Program-made: the position numbers and the translations under genes | Shown here: one piece after another, positions 21,288 to 33,036 of the stretch | Numbering within the stretch: the first letter of the stretch is position 1 | How the letters are laid out: every line of letters starts with the position of its first letter | Source: Centrapalus pauciflorus | Taxonomy: Eukaryota > Streptophyta > Magnoliopsida > Asterales > Asteraceae | Direction of reading: 5' to 3' | Assembly (NCBI GenBank): GCA_020465985.1 | Contig: JAANYP010009672.1 | Span: 61,413 to 125,412 of the forward strand | DNA length: 64,000 bases | Notes under the pieces: model-generated | Database searches by the model: none | What the model saw: only the letters and a program-made list of their open reading frames with translations | What the model was told of the DNA's origin: nothing

Positions 21288-23126
21288 TGTAACAACACCA
21301 AACAAATCAGGTTAACATCCAATACCCAATTAGAAATAATTATCATAAAATCAAGATGTTAACACAATAATAAGGATTTTTCCTTACAAAACAGAAGCAA
21401 ATTCATCGGATGTGATGCGCTGAAACAACGAAGAATTAATTTGATCAACTTACGACCTGATTAGTTAAATCAAGTATGTTGCAACATTAATTTAGAATTA
21501 GTGACGATCATTAACAATTTTAAGAATCTCTAAATTATGCAACACAAAAACATTTTACTAAACAAGTAATTTCACTTACATGAATATATCTACGTATATA
21601 TAAATATAAGATTTCATATTTATATACACATATATAAGCGAAGAAAAAAGAAATATTTCACCCTAATAAACCCCCCCCCCCCCCCCAAACCAATGGCCGG
21701 CCACCCTACCCCCTCCCCTTTCATTTGAAGACCATTCATCCATCTCCATTCCTCCCACCTTCCTCTCAACATCACCATGCGCATTTAGATTCTCACTCAA
21801 CCTCCATCCTTCTGTAATCAAGTAGTCATGGTTGCAGAGACTTTCACCACTCCAACCTCTTCTATAAACAGAGGATCAAATCCTTTCTCATTTCACACCT
21901 CAAACCAAAAATCTCTCTTCCCTTGCAAAAGAAGTCGGCCAAGAGGCTTTCCCCACCTCACATCCATGTTTTCTTCAAGTTTGATCAAGTGTGCAAATGT
22001 TGTGGATTATAAGAGCTTCAACCATTCGCCCTCTACTTTGTTTGATCATCTAGTAGGTAAGAAATTCTAAAACAAAACTTATTTCAATTATTACTTGTCT
22101 TGCATAATACAAAATCACCAACAAGTTACTTGAAAACAAAGTTTATGAACAAAGTCATTTTCTTCAAAGTTTTCATTTTCAAAAGGGTTGATTTTTGCAT
22201 ATTCATATATTTATGAACCCTTTTGAAGATGAAAACTTTGAAGAAAATCACTTTGTTCATAAACTTTGTTTTCAAGTAACTTGTTGCTGGTGATTTTTGT
22301 ATTATGCAAGACAAGTAATAACTGAAATAAGTTTTGTTTTAGAATTTCTTACCGACTACATGATCAAACAAAGTAGAGGGTGAATGGTTGAAGCTCTTAT
22401 AATCCACAATACTTGCACACTTTATCAAACTTGAAGAACATATGGATGTGCGGTGGGGTGGGGTGGGGAAAGCCTGTTGGTCGATTTCTTTTGCAAGGGA
22501 GAGGGAAGAGAGATTTTTGGTTTGAGGTGCGAAATGAGAAAGGGTTTGATCCTCTGTTTGTAGAAGAGGTTGGAGTGGTGAAAGTCTCTTCATGACTTCA
22601 ACCATGACTACTTGATTACAAAAAGGATGGAGGTTGAGTGAGAATCTAAAGAGGTATGGAAGATGGGAGGAATGATGATGAAGATGAAAGGATTGTCCTC
22701 AAATGAAAGTCAAGGGGATGGGGGAGGGGGTTAGGGTGGTCGGCCATTGGGTGGGGGGGGGGGGGGGGGTTTAGGGTGAAATAAATTTTTATTTTTTTTA
22801 CATATATATACATAGATATATTCATGTAAGTGAAATTACTTGTTTAGTAAAATGTTTGCCTTGCATAATTTAGAGATTCTTAAAATTGTTAATGCATAAT
22901 GAATGTCACTAATTCTAAATTATTGTTGCAACATACTAGATTTAACTAATCACGTCGTAAGTTGATCAAAATTAGTTCTTCGTTGTTTCTTCGCATCACA
23001 CCGATGAAATTGTTTCTGTTTTGTAAGAAAAAATCCTTATGATTGTGTTAACACCTTGCTTGATTTTATGATAATCAATTCTAATTGGGTATCGGATGTT
23101 AACTTGATTTGTTGCTAGTTGTTACA
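21288..23126. repeat. 1.84-kb palindrome of two inverted Ty3/gypsy LTR copies
   Basis: The left end TGTAACAACACC (21288) and the right end, read on the minus strand, TGTAACAACTAG (23126) head two arms of about 0.9 kb that mirror each other. Shared landmarks are AAATCA-GTTAACATCC, the CATATATATA-type tract, a C-run on the left (about 21670-21686) against a G-run on the right (about 22754-22772), a TATA-like TATAAACA (21863-21870) and AGAGCTTCAACCATTC. The arms meet at a 26-bp spacer (22190-22215). The right arm is the 3' LTR start of the minus-strand gypsy next to it. The arms differ by substitutions and small indels. Neither arm shows the far (CA) end of an LTR or a primer site, so both look cut at about the same internal point. 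Confidence 0.85.
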
Positions 23127-23159
23127 ATCTCACCTGTTAAAGGAATTTCGTCCCGAAAT

Positions 23160-24640
23160 TTATCTTGTGTCCTCAGTGGTTTTGGTATTTGAGAATAGGT
23201 GGGGATACCTTTGTCTAAACTGGTCTTCGAGTTCCCAAGTGAATTCTGGATCGCGCCTAGAATTCCATCTGACCTCGATGATAGGTATACGATTATGTTT
23301 TAACTTCTTAACCTCACGATCAATGATTTCTACCGGCTCCTCGATGAAACGAAATTTATCATCCAGCTTAATGTCTTCTAAGGGAACGACGAGTGTTTTA
23401 TATGACAAACACTTTTTCAAATTCGATACGTGGAAGGTATTATGCACACTACTAAGCTACTATGGTAACTCAAGGCAATAAGCTACCGGAGCAATCCTCC
23501 TTATAATTTTGAACGACCCAATGTAACGAGGATTCAATTTCCCTCGCTTTCGAAAAATATCATGCCCTTCATGGCAAAACTTTCAATAACACTTTTTCAC
23601 CCTTTCGAAATTCCAAAGGCTTACGTCTGCGTAACTTTTGCGTAACTTTTCTGTCGATCCCGAGCAGCTTTAATCGATTTCGTATCTACATTATCTTTTC
23701 GGTTGTCTCGTGTATGATTTCTGGGCCAATGATTTGACTATCTCCGACTTCAGCCCAGCAGAGAGGTTATCTACATTTTCGTCCGTAAAGTGCCTCAAAT
23801 GGAGCAGCCTTAATGCTCGTATGATAGCTGTTGTAAGAAAACTCAGCTAATCGCAGATGTGTGTCCCAACTTTTTTCTGAAATTGATCACACAAGCTCGC
23901 AGCATATCCTCCTAAGTGTCAATAGTTCTTTCACTCTGTCCATTGGTCTCAGGGTGGTATGTGGTACTCATGTCTAAGCGTGTACCCAAAGCCTGTTGTA
24001 ACGAATGCCAAAATCTTGATATAAACCGACTATCCCTATCTGAGACTATCGAGACAGGTACTCTGTGTCTTGACAACTTCCTTGAGGTAGGATTCGAGTC
24101 AACTTGTTCATCATGTCGGTTTCTTTGATCGGTAAAAATGTGCGCATTTTGTGAGGCAGTCGACTCTTACCCAAATAGTGTCATAACCAATAGATGTCTT
24201 TAGGAGTTTCTTGATAAAATCCAAGGTTATTCGTTCCCACTTCCATTGTGGTATCTCTGGTTATTGCCAGACGGTTTCTCATATTTTGCCTTAACTTGTG
24301 AGCATGTTAAGCACCTGCTTACATACGTGGCGATGTCGGCCTTCATGTTTGGCCGCCGTTAAGGTCTTGGTACATCTTGTCAGATCAAGGATGGATAGCA
24401 TGCCTTGACTTATGTCCTTCGTCCATGACCAGCTTTCTCAATCCTCCAAAGTTTGGTAACCAAATCCTATTCATGAAGTATCGGTTTCCATCCGCCTTAA
24501 TCTCAAACTGTTTATCCATGCCCCTCAAGGCTTCATTCTTCTCATTCTCTACCTTAACAGTTCCCATTTGTGCATCATGGAGTAGGAAAGTAAGGTTTGG
24601 TTGTATAGTCATGATTAGGGCTCGTACCTTAATGGCTTAG
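23160..24640 (-). pseudogene. Gypsy integrase with C-terminal chromodomain
   Basis: The C-terminal open segment (23447-23160) contains FHVSNLKKCL then VEIIDREVKKLKHNRIPIIE and VRWNSRRDPEFTWELEDQ, the chromodomain-like end of Tekay/Del elements. Upstream, frames broken by several shifts represent the integrase core. The segment at 24612-24385 (NRIWLPNFGGLRKLVMDEGH, then KSRHAIHPG) is the linker between RNase H and the integrase zinc finger. No single intact frame spans the domain. Confidence 0.82.
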
Positions 24641-26222
24641 TTCGTTCCTTTCGACTCAAGGCATCGGCTACAACATTAGTCTTTCCCGGGTGATAACAAA
24701 TATCATAATCGTGATCACTCTATAATTCCATCCAACGGCGTTGCCTTTTTTTTTCTTTTTTTTTTCTGGTTCAGGATGTGTTGGAGACTCTTAGGCTGCG
24801 TTTAGTTGACGAAAACAAGCCGGTTTTCTGTTTTTGTTTTTAACGAAAACAGGGCTTAATTGAAAACATGTTTAGTTTGACATTATTCTAATTTTTTTGT
24901 CATTTTCTATATGTTTTCATTTTCTAAATTTATAATAGAAATTGGAAAATGCATTAAAGGAGTTTTCAACCATTTTTCTAATTTTCAAAAGTGAAAACAA
25001 GGGACGTGGTGAACACGTTTTCAAAATTTTCTCCTAATTTTCTGGAAATTTAATAATGAAAACAAATTCTGGAAAAGTGAAAGTGAAAACAAATATCAAT
25101 TTTCCATCAACTAAACACACCCTTATGATCTGTAACTACGGTACACCTCGTACCATATAAGTAATGTCTCCAAATTTTAAGGCAAAGACTACTACTGCTC
25201 CTAGCTCCAAATCATGTGTTGTGTAATTCACCTCGTGAGTCTTGAGTTGTCACGATGCATAACTATGACCTTATCATTTTGCATCAACACGCATCCCAAC
25301 CCATTGCTCGACGCATCACAGTATACCACAAAATTCTTGTTCCCTTCATGTAACGATAGAATAGGTGCGCTACAAAGTTTATGCTTTAGCAGCTGAAATG
25401 ATGACTCGCGTTCATCGCCCCAATTGTACTTAATGTCCTTCCGAGTCAGTTTTATGCCAGCTATCTTCAAGAAGTTTCGATGAATCGTCTATAATAACCG
25501 GCAAGTCCTAGATACTGGCGTATTTCCGTGGGGGTTTTAGGGGTTGCCCAATTCTTAACAGTGTCGATCTTTGCAAGGTCAACTAGTATATTGATCACGT
25601 GTCCGAGGAACTTTACTTCTTGTAGCTAAAAATCACACTTTGAAAATTTGGCATACAATTGCTCTTTCTCCGGTAGTTCCAAGATTAACCTCAAAGTGTT
25701 GTTTGTGGTCCTCCTTGCTTCGTGAGTAAATTAAGATGTCGTCTATGAAGACAATCACGAATTTGTCTAGATACGGCTTGCACACACGATTCATAAGGTC
25801 ATGCATATTGTCGGTGCGTTGGTCAATCCAAACGGCATCACTTGGAACTCGTAATGACCATTATGAGTCCTAAAGGCTGTTTTCGGAATATCTTCCGGAC
25901 GAACTCTTACATGATGATATCCAGATCTAATGTCGCTTTTTGAATAGAAACTTGATCTTTAGCGTTGGTCAAACAAGTCACTGATTCTTTAGAGTGGGTA
26001 ACAGTTCTTTATGGTTATCTTGTTTACTTCGCGGTAATCGATGCACATTCTGAAAGATCCATCCTTTGTTTTCACAAATAAAACCGGAGCTCCCCAATGT
26101 GAGGAACTCGGTTGGATAAATCCCTTGTCTAAAAGCTCTTGTAGCTGGTTGGATAATTCTTGCATTTCGGGCAGAGCCAATCGGTATGGCGCCCGAGCCA
26201 CTAGTGCAACACCAGACAACAA
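24641..26222 (-). pseudogene. Gypsy reverse transcriptase and RNase H
   Basis: RT starts in a 26222-25989 frame (ARAPYRLALPEMQELSNQLQ, DKGFIQPSSSHWGAPVLFVK, MCIDYREVNKITIKN) and continues through broken frames to about 25490. RNase H is readable as KNFVVYCDASSNGLGCVLMQ at about 25340. After a 329-bp MITE it continues VTDHKSLQHILNQ and, at about 24730-24660, DHDYDICYHPGKTNVVADAL. Dead because of frameshifts and the MITE. Confidence 0.84.
24794..25122. mobile_element. Harbinger-like (Tourist-type) MITE, 329 bp
   Basis: Terminal inverted repeats GGCTGCGTTTAGTTGACG and, on the other strand from the right end, GGGTGTGTTTAGTTGATG. The 3-bp duplication TTA is exact at 24791-24793 and 25123-25125, as expected for PIF/Harbinger elements. 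Removing the element and one TTA restores the RNase H frame TDHKSLQHILNQ of the gypsy host. No ORF. Confidence 0.9.
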
Positions 26223-26271
26223 GTCAATCTAGAATTCTACTTGCCTAGTAGATGGAAGTCCAGGCAAGTCC

Positions 26272-26905
26272 TCAAGAAAAAACTTTAGGATAACTACGAA
26301 CAATTGGAATATCTTCGAGCCGCTTCTCCTTCGCCTCTTTCTCCGTCATGTGAACTAAGATCGCTTGACACCCCTTTCGTAGATAGTTCAGGGTCCTTAT
26401 ACTCGATATGATGCTTATCTGGTTGTTTCTTCTTTCGCCTTGGACTGTCAGGACTTTCCCATTGGCAAGGGGTATACGGACAATCTTCTTGTCGCACAAG
26501 ATTTCCGCGTGGTTTTTCGATAACCAATCCATGATTCCATGCCTATGACAACGTCGAAGCTTCCAAGTTTGACAGACATCATATCTATCATTCTATTTTG
26601 AACGAATGATCTACTAAATTTAGAGTGCACCCTTGAATTACATTATTCGACTTAATTATATTACCATCAGCTAATTCTATGGCATAGGTAGTGTCTAATG
26701 GGGTAAGAGTGACATTGATTTGCTTGCTAAATTTAGTAGATATAAAACTTGTATCGACTCCAGTATCCAAAAGTATGTATGCATTGACGTTGTAAGAAGA
26801 AACGTACCCGTGACAACGTTGGGGTTCTGTCGAGCTTCCCCTGCTCCAAATACAAAAGCTCTTCCTTGAGCTCCACCGCGGTTTCTGTTCTTCAACTTTG
26901 GGCAA
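26272..26905 (-). pseudogene. Gypsy aspartic protease and linker to RT
   Basis: The core is YILLDTGVDTSFISTKF at about 26790-26740. Canonical relatives read DSGAT/DSGAD, so both S-to-T and A-to-V changes are present. NIIKSNNVIQGCTLNL follows. The segment 26532-26272 reads MDWLSKNHAEILCDKKIVRI and the linker to RT. A frame break lies at about 26590-26540. Confidence 0.82.
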
Positions 26906-27867
26906 TCCTTCTTAAAGTGCACTGCATTCCCACATTCATAACATCCTTTCTGGGGTTCGTTGTTTGTTCCGGGGAGAGTTTTTGCAATATTTGGTTAAGT
27001 GGCCCTGTCTCTTGCACTTGCCACATGGGTTAGCAAAGGGATCTGTGTGATGATAGTTACACTTGTTGCAAAAAGGTTTGTTACCCGTGTAACCCTTCTT
27101 TGGTTCTAACCCAGCTATGTAGGCTCTGATCGTTTCTTGCTTCTTGTGTTGTTCTTGTTGTCTCCACTTTTAGCAATCACTGCCCCCTAACGCATCACCT
27201 GATCCATTAATATATGTGTCATTCGAATGTCACTGTGAATTGTCATAGGGTTGGACGAGGTCGCATTTCCTTGAATTTGGGGAGCGAGTCCCCAGATATA
27301 GTGTCCAATTCGTTTGTATTTTAAAGTAAACCATGTTAGGACATAGAAGAGTCAGTTCATGAAAACGGCTGGTGTATCCAGCGACGTCGGTTCCTTTCAT
27401 TGATAAGTTCCAAAATTCAGATTCCATCTTCTGTAGTTGTAGTTCACTCCTGGGACAGTACTCGTCGATCATCATTTGTTTTAGGTTTGTCCACGGGAGT
27501 TGATATGAGTTATCAATCCCGACCCGATTGTGTGTAGGAATTCCACCGGGCACCATCTTGAAGAGTGTGGGTGGCAAACTTGACTTTTGTGTCCTTCACA
27601 CATACTGACAAGGAAAACAGATCCGAGTTTCTCAAACTAGCGAACCAGGCCAACAGCACCTTCTGTGCCATTAAAATATCGAGGTTTGGCAGCCCAGAAA
27701 TCCCTTAATATTACAACCTTTTGGGTTATTTCGCCACTTGCTCCTGCTCCGTCGCCTCCACATGCCGCGCTATTTCTATTTGTTTCGTAAGCGGCAATAG
27801 CATCGACTACTCGTTGAGCAACAAACTGTTCAATCTCCGCGGAACTCATCGACCTTCTTCGTGGCAT
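26900..27867 (-). pseudogene. Gypsy gag
   Basis: Starts MPRRRSMSSAEIEQFVAQRV at 27867. FWAAKPRYFNGTEGAVGLVR ends in a TAG where relatives have Trp (about 27637). The retrotransposon gag core continues at 27577-27230 (QLPWTNLKQMMIDEY then CPRSELQLQKMESEFWNL). Zinc-knuckle remnants lie at about 27080-26890 (MHFKKDCPKLKN). Confidence 0.83.
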
Positions 27868-29504
27868 GATCTCGAAGTTAAATAAAAAATAGAGTAAGGA
27901 GACAAGTCTTGTAGGTCGGATATCATTTATAATGCAACTAAAGAAAATAATCATAACTACATATCATCATAATAAGATTATAGTTGAAGCATAGTTTTTT
28001 TTCATTATAATACTTGATTCATAGTTTCATACAAAAGAGGGTCGGGGTTTTTAGGATTTCCCGAAAAAATTCAAGTATTACATAGCCTAGGGACGTGTCG
28101 TCTTAACGTAAGAAGAAATTATGTTTACGTTCCTGCTCACAAATGTTCAAAAGGTTAATTGCGTGTCTTACTCTTAGAGGATGATGAGATTGAGGAGGAT
28201 CATCAGGACTTCCATCGCATTGAGGAAATTCATTATTCTGATTTGCATCCAATGATACCACCAAAACAACACAAGTCTTGAGGTCAAGACTTTGTGAAAG
28301 GGGGGGAGTAATGATAGGAATCCCTAGGATCCTTTTGGATTGTGTTACTGATTTTGCTTGATCAATTTCTTTGTTCGTCTTTGTTTCATCCTTTATTCTA
28401 CCAACTGAAATTCTAAGTTCGTATGATACTGATAGTGTGATGAGAAACCGATTAAACTCCAAAAGAGATTATAAATGGTGTTTATACATTTGAACGTTAA
28501 TCGTCACAGATTCTCTTAAAGGTTACATAGCCGGTCAACATCAGAAGTGAAAATATGGATATTTTAAAAGCACATACTTGACACGTCAAGTACAAGACTT
28601 GAACTAATGCAATGGGAAAATCTAGAAATGTAGATGATGATGGAATGGGGAAAAGGAAAGAAAGAGTAAGTTATAAGTTTTTTGGTAATTGCCTAATTGG
28701 TATATTGTTTTGTGTAAACTTATGAAGTATGAACTTCTTTTTGAGCTTTTAGTATCTACTTTTTGCAAACTTTAGGCACAATATATTGTACTTTCTGCAT
28801 TTACTCTTACTCTTTTGGTATATACTTCTACTATTTATATATTATTAAAATTTTATCAAATTATATGGTATATCGTAACACATTACATGGTACAACATTC
28901 AACGTACCAATAACGTTAACATTAAAGATTAACCATCCACGATCCGTTTTGGTTCCACGTTCCATAAACGAACCAAGTTCTAGGTAAATTTCAACTAGAG
29001 AGTCGTTTAACTGGAATCTCAAAAACTATAGGGTTGTTCGACCCAAATTCAATTGGACCAATCCATAAATCAATTGGGTGGTTATCGTTCTAGAAATCAA
29101 TTGGGTCGTAGTCGTTCCAAATTGATGGGCCATTTCCCAACAAATAAATCACGATCATATGTAAAAATTGAAGAGTTGTATTGTTGGAAATCAAATGGTA
29201 GCCCAATTGAATTTGGAACAAAATCATGGAACTGATGATTGCATGATCTAGTTAACAAAACCATTTAAAATTAGATCGAAATTGTACCTCAGTCTGGACT
29301 CTGGAATGCAGATCACGGCTATCCTAGAAATCTTGGAAGCTGTGGTCCAAATGATAGTTTAAAAAACTTTCCTACAACCAAGTTTAGGGATTTAACTACA
29401 AAGGTTGGGTAAGTATGCTAGGGGTTTATGACAATAAACCAATCTTTTAACTAATCTAACAATGTTTCAAATGAGAACCAGACTTTACTTGTACAAAACC
29501 ACAA
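27868..29504. other. Possible gypsy leader, then unassigned AT-rich intron sequence
   Basis: No LTR or primer site of the adjacent gypsy was recognised. A 119-codon open frame on the minus strand (28462-28103, MEFNRFLITLSVSYELRISV at its start, QSHHPLRVRHAINLLN near its end) resembles nothing I know and may be chance. From about 28500 the sequence is AT-rich with repeated CAATTGG/GGTTCC-type words (28950-29220). Confidence 0.4.
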
Positions 29505-31131
29505 TCTATACTATATAAAATAAGAAAACCACTTGGACTTTCTGGACCATTGGATGAAAAGAAATCAATGGTCCAAATTAATGACAACTCATAATTATTT
29601 AGGAAATGTCTCTTATACCCTTAATTAAAATCAATAATTATACCTATGCCCTTTTTTTAATTCATTTTTCAAATTTACTAACTTAACTTAATTACATTAA
29701 ATTTTGATTTTAATTTTTTCATTAATGAATTAATATTTACCTAAAAATTAAAAGAAACATTTTCCAATATTACTAACTTAACTTACATTGATATTTCATA
29801 TTTGAAGTTAATAAAAATTAAAAGGAACATTTTTGCAAACACATATTATCTGTTTTTAATAATATAATATAATAATATTTTTTATTTAATATCAAACAAC
29901 TAAGTATTTTTTTATCTTTAATTTAACTAGCTTTAAATATTTTTTATTTGAATTATATGTAAATTTTATAATAATTTATTAGAATATAAAAAATATGTAT
30001 TCTCTAAATCAACTCATGTAATACATGGGTTGATTAACCTATATATTATAATAAAACAAAACAATTCATGCCATATGTCACTTCTACAATACAAGAAAAT
30101 TTTATATTTCCACCTGTTTTTACAAATTTAACACCTTAACTTAATTGCATTAAATTTTAACTTTATTTTTTTTTATTAATTAGTTAGTAATAAATTAGAT
30201 TTTGTAACATTTAAAAATTTAATGTTTACCTAAAATAAATATCTATCATTATTATCCATAATAATTATAATTAGATCCAAATGTAAAAACTTGAATTAGT
30301 TGTGAAAATTATTATATTATTATGTATAATAAAGGAAAACATTAAATGCACGTGTCACCTCTACGTTTGACCTGGCAATTCGTGTCGTGTAACAGGTCAG
30401 ACACGAATTTTACACGACACGAATTTGCCAAACCTGTACACGACACGAAATAAAAAACTTGTCTGGTTATGAAACCTGAACACGGCACGGGAAAAATTCG
30501 TGTTACCTGTGACACGACACACAATTTAGCCGTGTCACAGAAAACACGAATACACAACCTGTAAACGAATTAGACACGAATTTTTAACAAAAATATGAAC
30601 TTATAAATCCAAAATTCCATCTTCCAAAACATCTAATTCCAAGTTTCCAACATCCAAAACATATAATTTTATTTGAATTCTGTGTCTTAGACGTGCCAGG
30701 CGTGTCTTACACGTGTCATTCGTGTCACACGTGTCTTATACGTGTTTATACAGGTAAATTCGTGTTTGACACGTGTAAGACACGAAACACGAATTTCAAA
30801 AACAGGTCAACCTATTTTGACACGAAACACGAATTTACAAAACTTGTACACGAAAATTTCGTGTCGTATACGTGTCGTGTCTGTCGTATCGTGTCCCATA
30901 TTGCCAGGTCTACTCTACGTTCACCAAAAAGATAATTACAACTTATAAAAAATAAAAAGATAAATACAATTTAATATTTTTAAAAAAGATAAATATACTC
31001 TATTTTTAATCTGTAAATAATAAAAAATAAACATAAATATTATTTTTGTATGTTTTTATTTTTGCTCATATACATTTTATATAAATAAATTTAATTAAAA
31101 ATATCCACGTAATACGTGGGTTATAAACTAG
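29505..31131 (+). mobile_element. Non-autonomous Helitron, 1.63 kb
   Basis: The 5' end TCTATACTATATAAAA (29505) follows an A, and the 3' end CTAG (31128-31131) is followed by T, as expected for A|T target insertion. A hairpin CCACGTAATACGTGG (31105-31119) lies 8 bp before CTAG. No Rep/helicase ORF and no target duplication. The interior is over 75% AT. Internal words near 30010-30045 (CATGTAATACATG then CTATATATTATAA) look like another Helitron 3' hairpin next to a 5' end, so the unit may be two or three nested or joined Helitrons. Confidence 0.8.
30368..30912. mobile_element. 545-bp MITE with 9-bp TSD, built of GACACGAA-type repeats
   Basis: Ends TGACCTGGCAAT and, from the other end on the opposite strand, TAGACCTGGCAAT. 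The 9-bp duplication CTCTACGTT is exact at 30359-30367 and 30913-30921, which suggests a Mutator-type transposase. The interior repeats the word ACACGAA and its reverse complement TTCGTGT many times in both orientations, giving strong fold-back potential around a central AT segment (30580-30680). It is nested in the Helitron. Confidence 0.85.
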
Positions 31132-32383
31132 TTGTAAATTATAATGGAACCAATAACCGGACTATTCTTAGTTGATCCAGTTCAAGTTTAGAATCAGTGT
31201 GGTATTAAACCGTAACGCACATAAAAACTTGAAGTCCTATAATTTAAAGTATATAAATATAAAAGAAATCGTTTAATTGTTGAAAAATTAAAATATTCCA
31301 GAAACTTCTGTTCTGCTGCTAACAAGAACCAGTTTTTTAAAAGCCCCAGAACCAAAAGCCAGTGCTGGTCCAGTTTGATGGTCCGCACCAATTTTTGCAC
31401 ACCCTACTTTCATTCCAATAAATATATAATACCTAAAAAAACTTCTATCAAATTTCTAAAAAAAATAAATAATGACAAGAAGCAACAAATAAATGCTTGA
31501 ATAAATCACCAGATCACACATTCTTCATCTTTAAATGATTCCTGGCTAATAAAGTATACACGAAGATCTATTGAGATGTCTAACGAGTTATGCATGAACA
31601 TTCACTCCCTGCCGTTGCTCTCATTCATAATAGACAGATAAAAGGCGCGTAGAACTAATGATGCAACTGCAAAGAACCTTCTTTGGACCTAACGGCATGC
31701 TAGAGTCTATAGCCTATAGGCCCTATACACTCAAACTGTCAAACCTATAAGTTATATTCATGTGAAACCGTACACCTTAGTTTATACAAAAGACAAATTC
31801 ATCAAAGAGATCAAATGGTTCCTTTAAAACATAAAGCAAATGCAAATTTATGATAGCCTACATCAAAATAAACTAAAATTTTGAAGCTAAAAGTACATAA
31901 TGCGGCACTCCAGACTTAAACTAGTTATCAGAACCCACAAAAGTAAAACCTTGTGATTGCCATTAGCACAAAACACATAACATGATCGAACATTTACATT
32001 CGACTACCAGCAAAGAAAATGACTCCATTCCCCATAGAAATCTAATAACTTGAAATTCAGCCTATTCATGGTAATGCATAAACTTCATAAACCCAGCCCT
32101 ATATAAATCTACTCATCAAGATGCCAAATGCAACAATCAAAACAGCAAATATACATCCAAACCAATGTGCAAAACCCTTCTACTTTCAATATTTTCACAA
32201 CTATACCAACCTACTTTAAAGTATATATTATGAATAACTTTGTTAAATTACATTCAAGTCATATAAAAACTGGCATGTAACATTAGTAACCGATTAGTTT
32301 TTATACCCTTGTAAAACAAAAAGTTGAATGTTATAATAGGTCAAATTTAAATAGATGATTGTAATCGTAAAACTAAAAGTAGG
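31132..32383. other. Intron 1 sequence, mostly unassigned; possible hAT-MITE terminus
   Basis: The stretch near 31378-31406 (GGTCCGCACC, TTTTTGCACACCCTA) looks like the right terminus of a common plant hAT-type MITE, but no left terminus or duplication was found. The rest, 31410-32383, is AT-rich with no recognised gene. Confidence 0.4.
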
Positions 32384-32878
32384 CAATGTTGTAAAACTCG
32401 GCCTCCTCGGCTGAGTACTCGGCGCCTCCTTGAAACTCGGTCCCTTACCGAGGCGAGTCGGAGGTAGTCGGCTTCAATACTCAGAATCGGTCAAACTCGG
32501 TCAAAACCCAGCCAAAACTTGGTCCAACTTGGTCAACTAAAGTCAAATTATTATTATTTTTTTCCTCAAACACAACAGATACAAATCAGGTCAAGAATTA
32601 AGCTAGTCAGTCAAAATCAATCAATTTTTTCTTTGATCAACAACACACATTTAACCTAGGTCAAGAGTCTCTTTTCCCGTTTTTAACAATTATGTCAGTG
32701 TTATTAAACATATTTATTGGATGTTAAATACAATTATATTTATATTTGACTATTTATAAACATGTTCATGTAAAATTCTGAAATTTACGTACAAAAGTTC
32801 CGATCCGAGTACTCTCTGCCTAGGCCAAATACTCGCTGCCGGCCACCCGACTACCACCTAGCAAGTTCTACAATATTG
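32384..32878. mobile_element. 495-bp hAT-type MITE with 8-bp TSD
   Basis: Imperfect terminal inverted repeats (CAATGTTGTAAAACTCG at the left, CAATATTGTAGAACTTG from the right on the other strand). The 8-bp duplication AAAGTAGG is exact at 32376-32383 and 32879-32886. The inner flanks hold many ACTCGG/TCGGTC words. No ORF. It lies about 160 bp into intron 1 from the TRIP4 exon 1 donor. Confidence 0.88.
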
Positions 32879-33036
32879 AAAGTAGGTTGCTCTAACTGTT
32901 AATTTTAGCAAAGTAGATTGACATTTTGTTGCAATTATCAAGTAAACCCTAAGATGAAATTCTACAAAAAATAGGAAAATATTGAAATAAACAGCAATTA
33001 GTAGAACATGTAGTGATGTGAAATATGAGAATTTAC

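Larger units (their letters stand above)
23127..27867 (-). mobile_element. Decayed Ty3/gypsy chromovirus (Tekay/Del-like), minus strand
   Basis: Minus-strand order: gag (27867 to about 26900), protease, RT, RNase H, integrase, chromodomain, then the LTR beginning at 23126. The 5' LTR and primer site were not found beyond 27867. Many stops and frameshifts occur. A MITE interrupts RNase H. Confidence 0.85.
5127..33036 (-). other. Intron 1 of the TRIP4-like gene, about 27.9 kb, packed with transposons
   Basis: Donor GAT|GTAAAT follows exon 1 at 33037/33036 and acceptor ACATATACAG precedes exon 2 at 5127. Joining the two gives ...DAKEYLD|NIVGEEAG... in phase 0, as in other plant ASC-1 proteins. 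The interval contains the gypsy, copia, hAT, LTR-palindrome, chromodomain gypsy, Helitron and MITE copies listed separately. The parts with no recognised element (about 12530-13165, 27868-29504, 31132-32383, 32879-33036) may be the original intron. That the 27.9 kb is really spliced as one intron is inference; no transcript evidence is available. Confidence 0.75.

Noticed and set aside
21828..22070. Pair of similar ORFs (21828-22070 and 22605-22339)
   Set aside because: They are the two arms of the LTR palindrome read in opposite directions; similarity is due to the inverted repeat.
28103..28462. 119-codon minus-strand gene
   Set aside because: No recognisable domain and no splice or promoter context; kept only as a note in the unassigned stretch.
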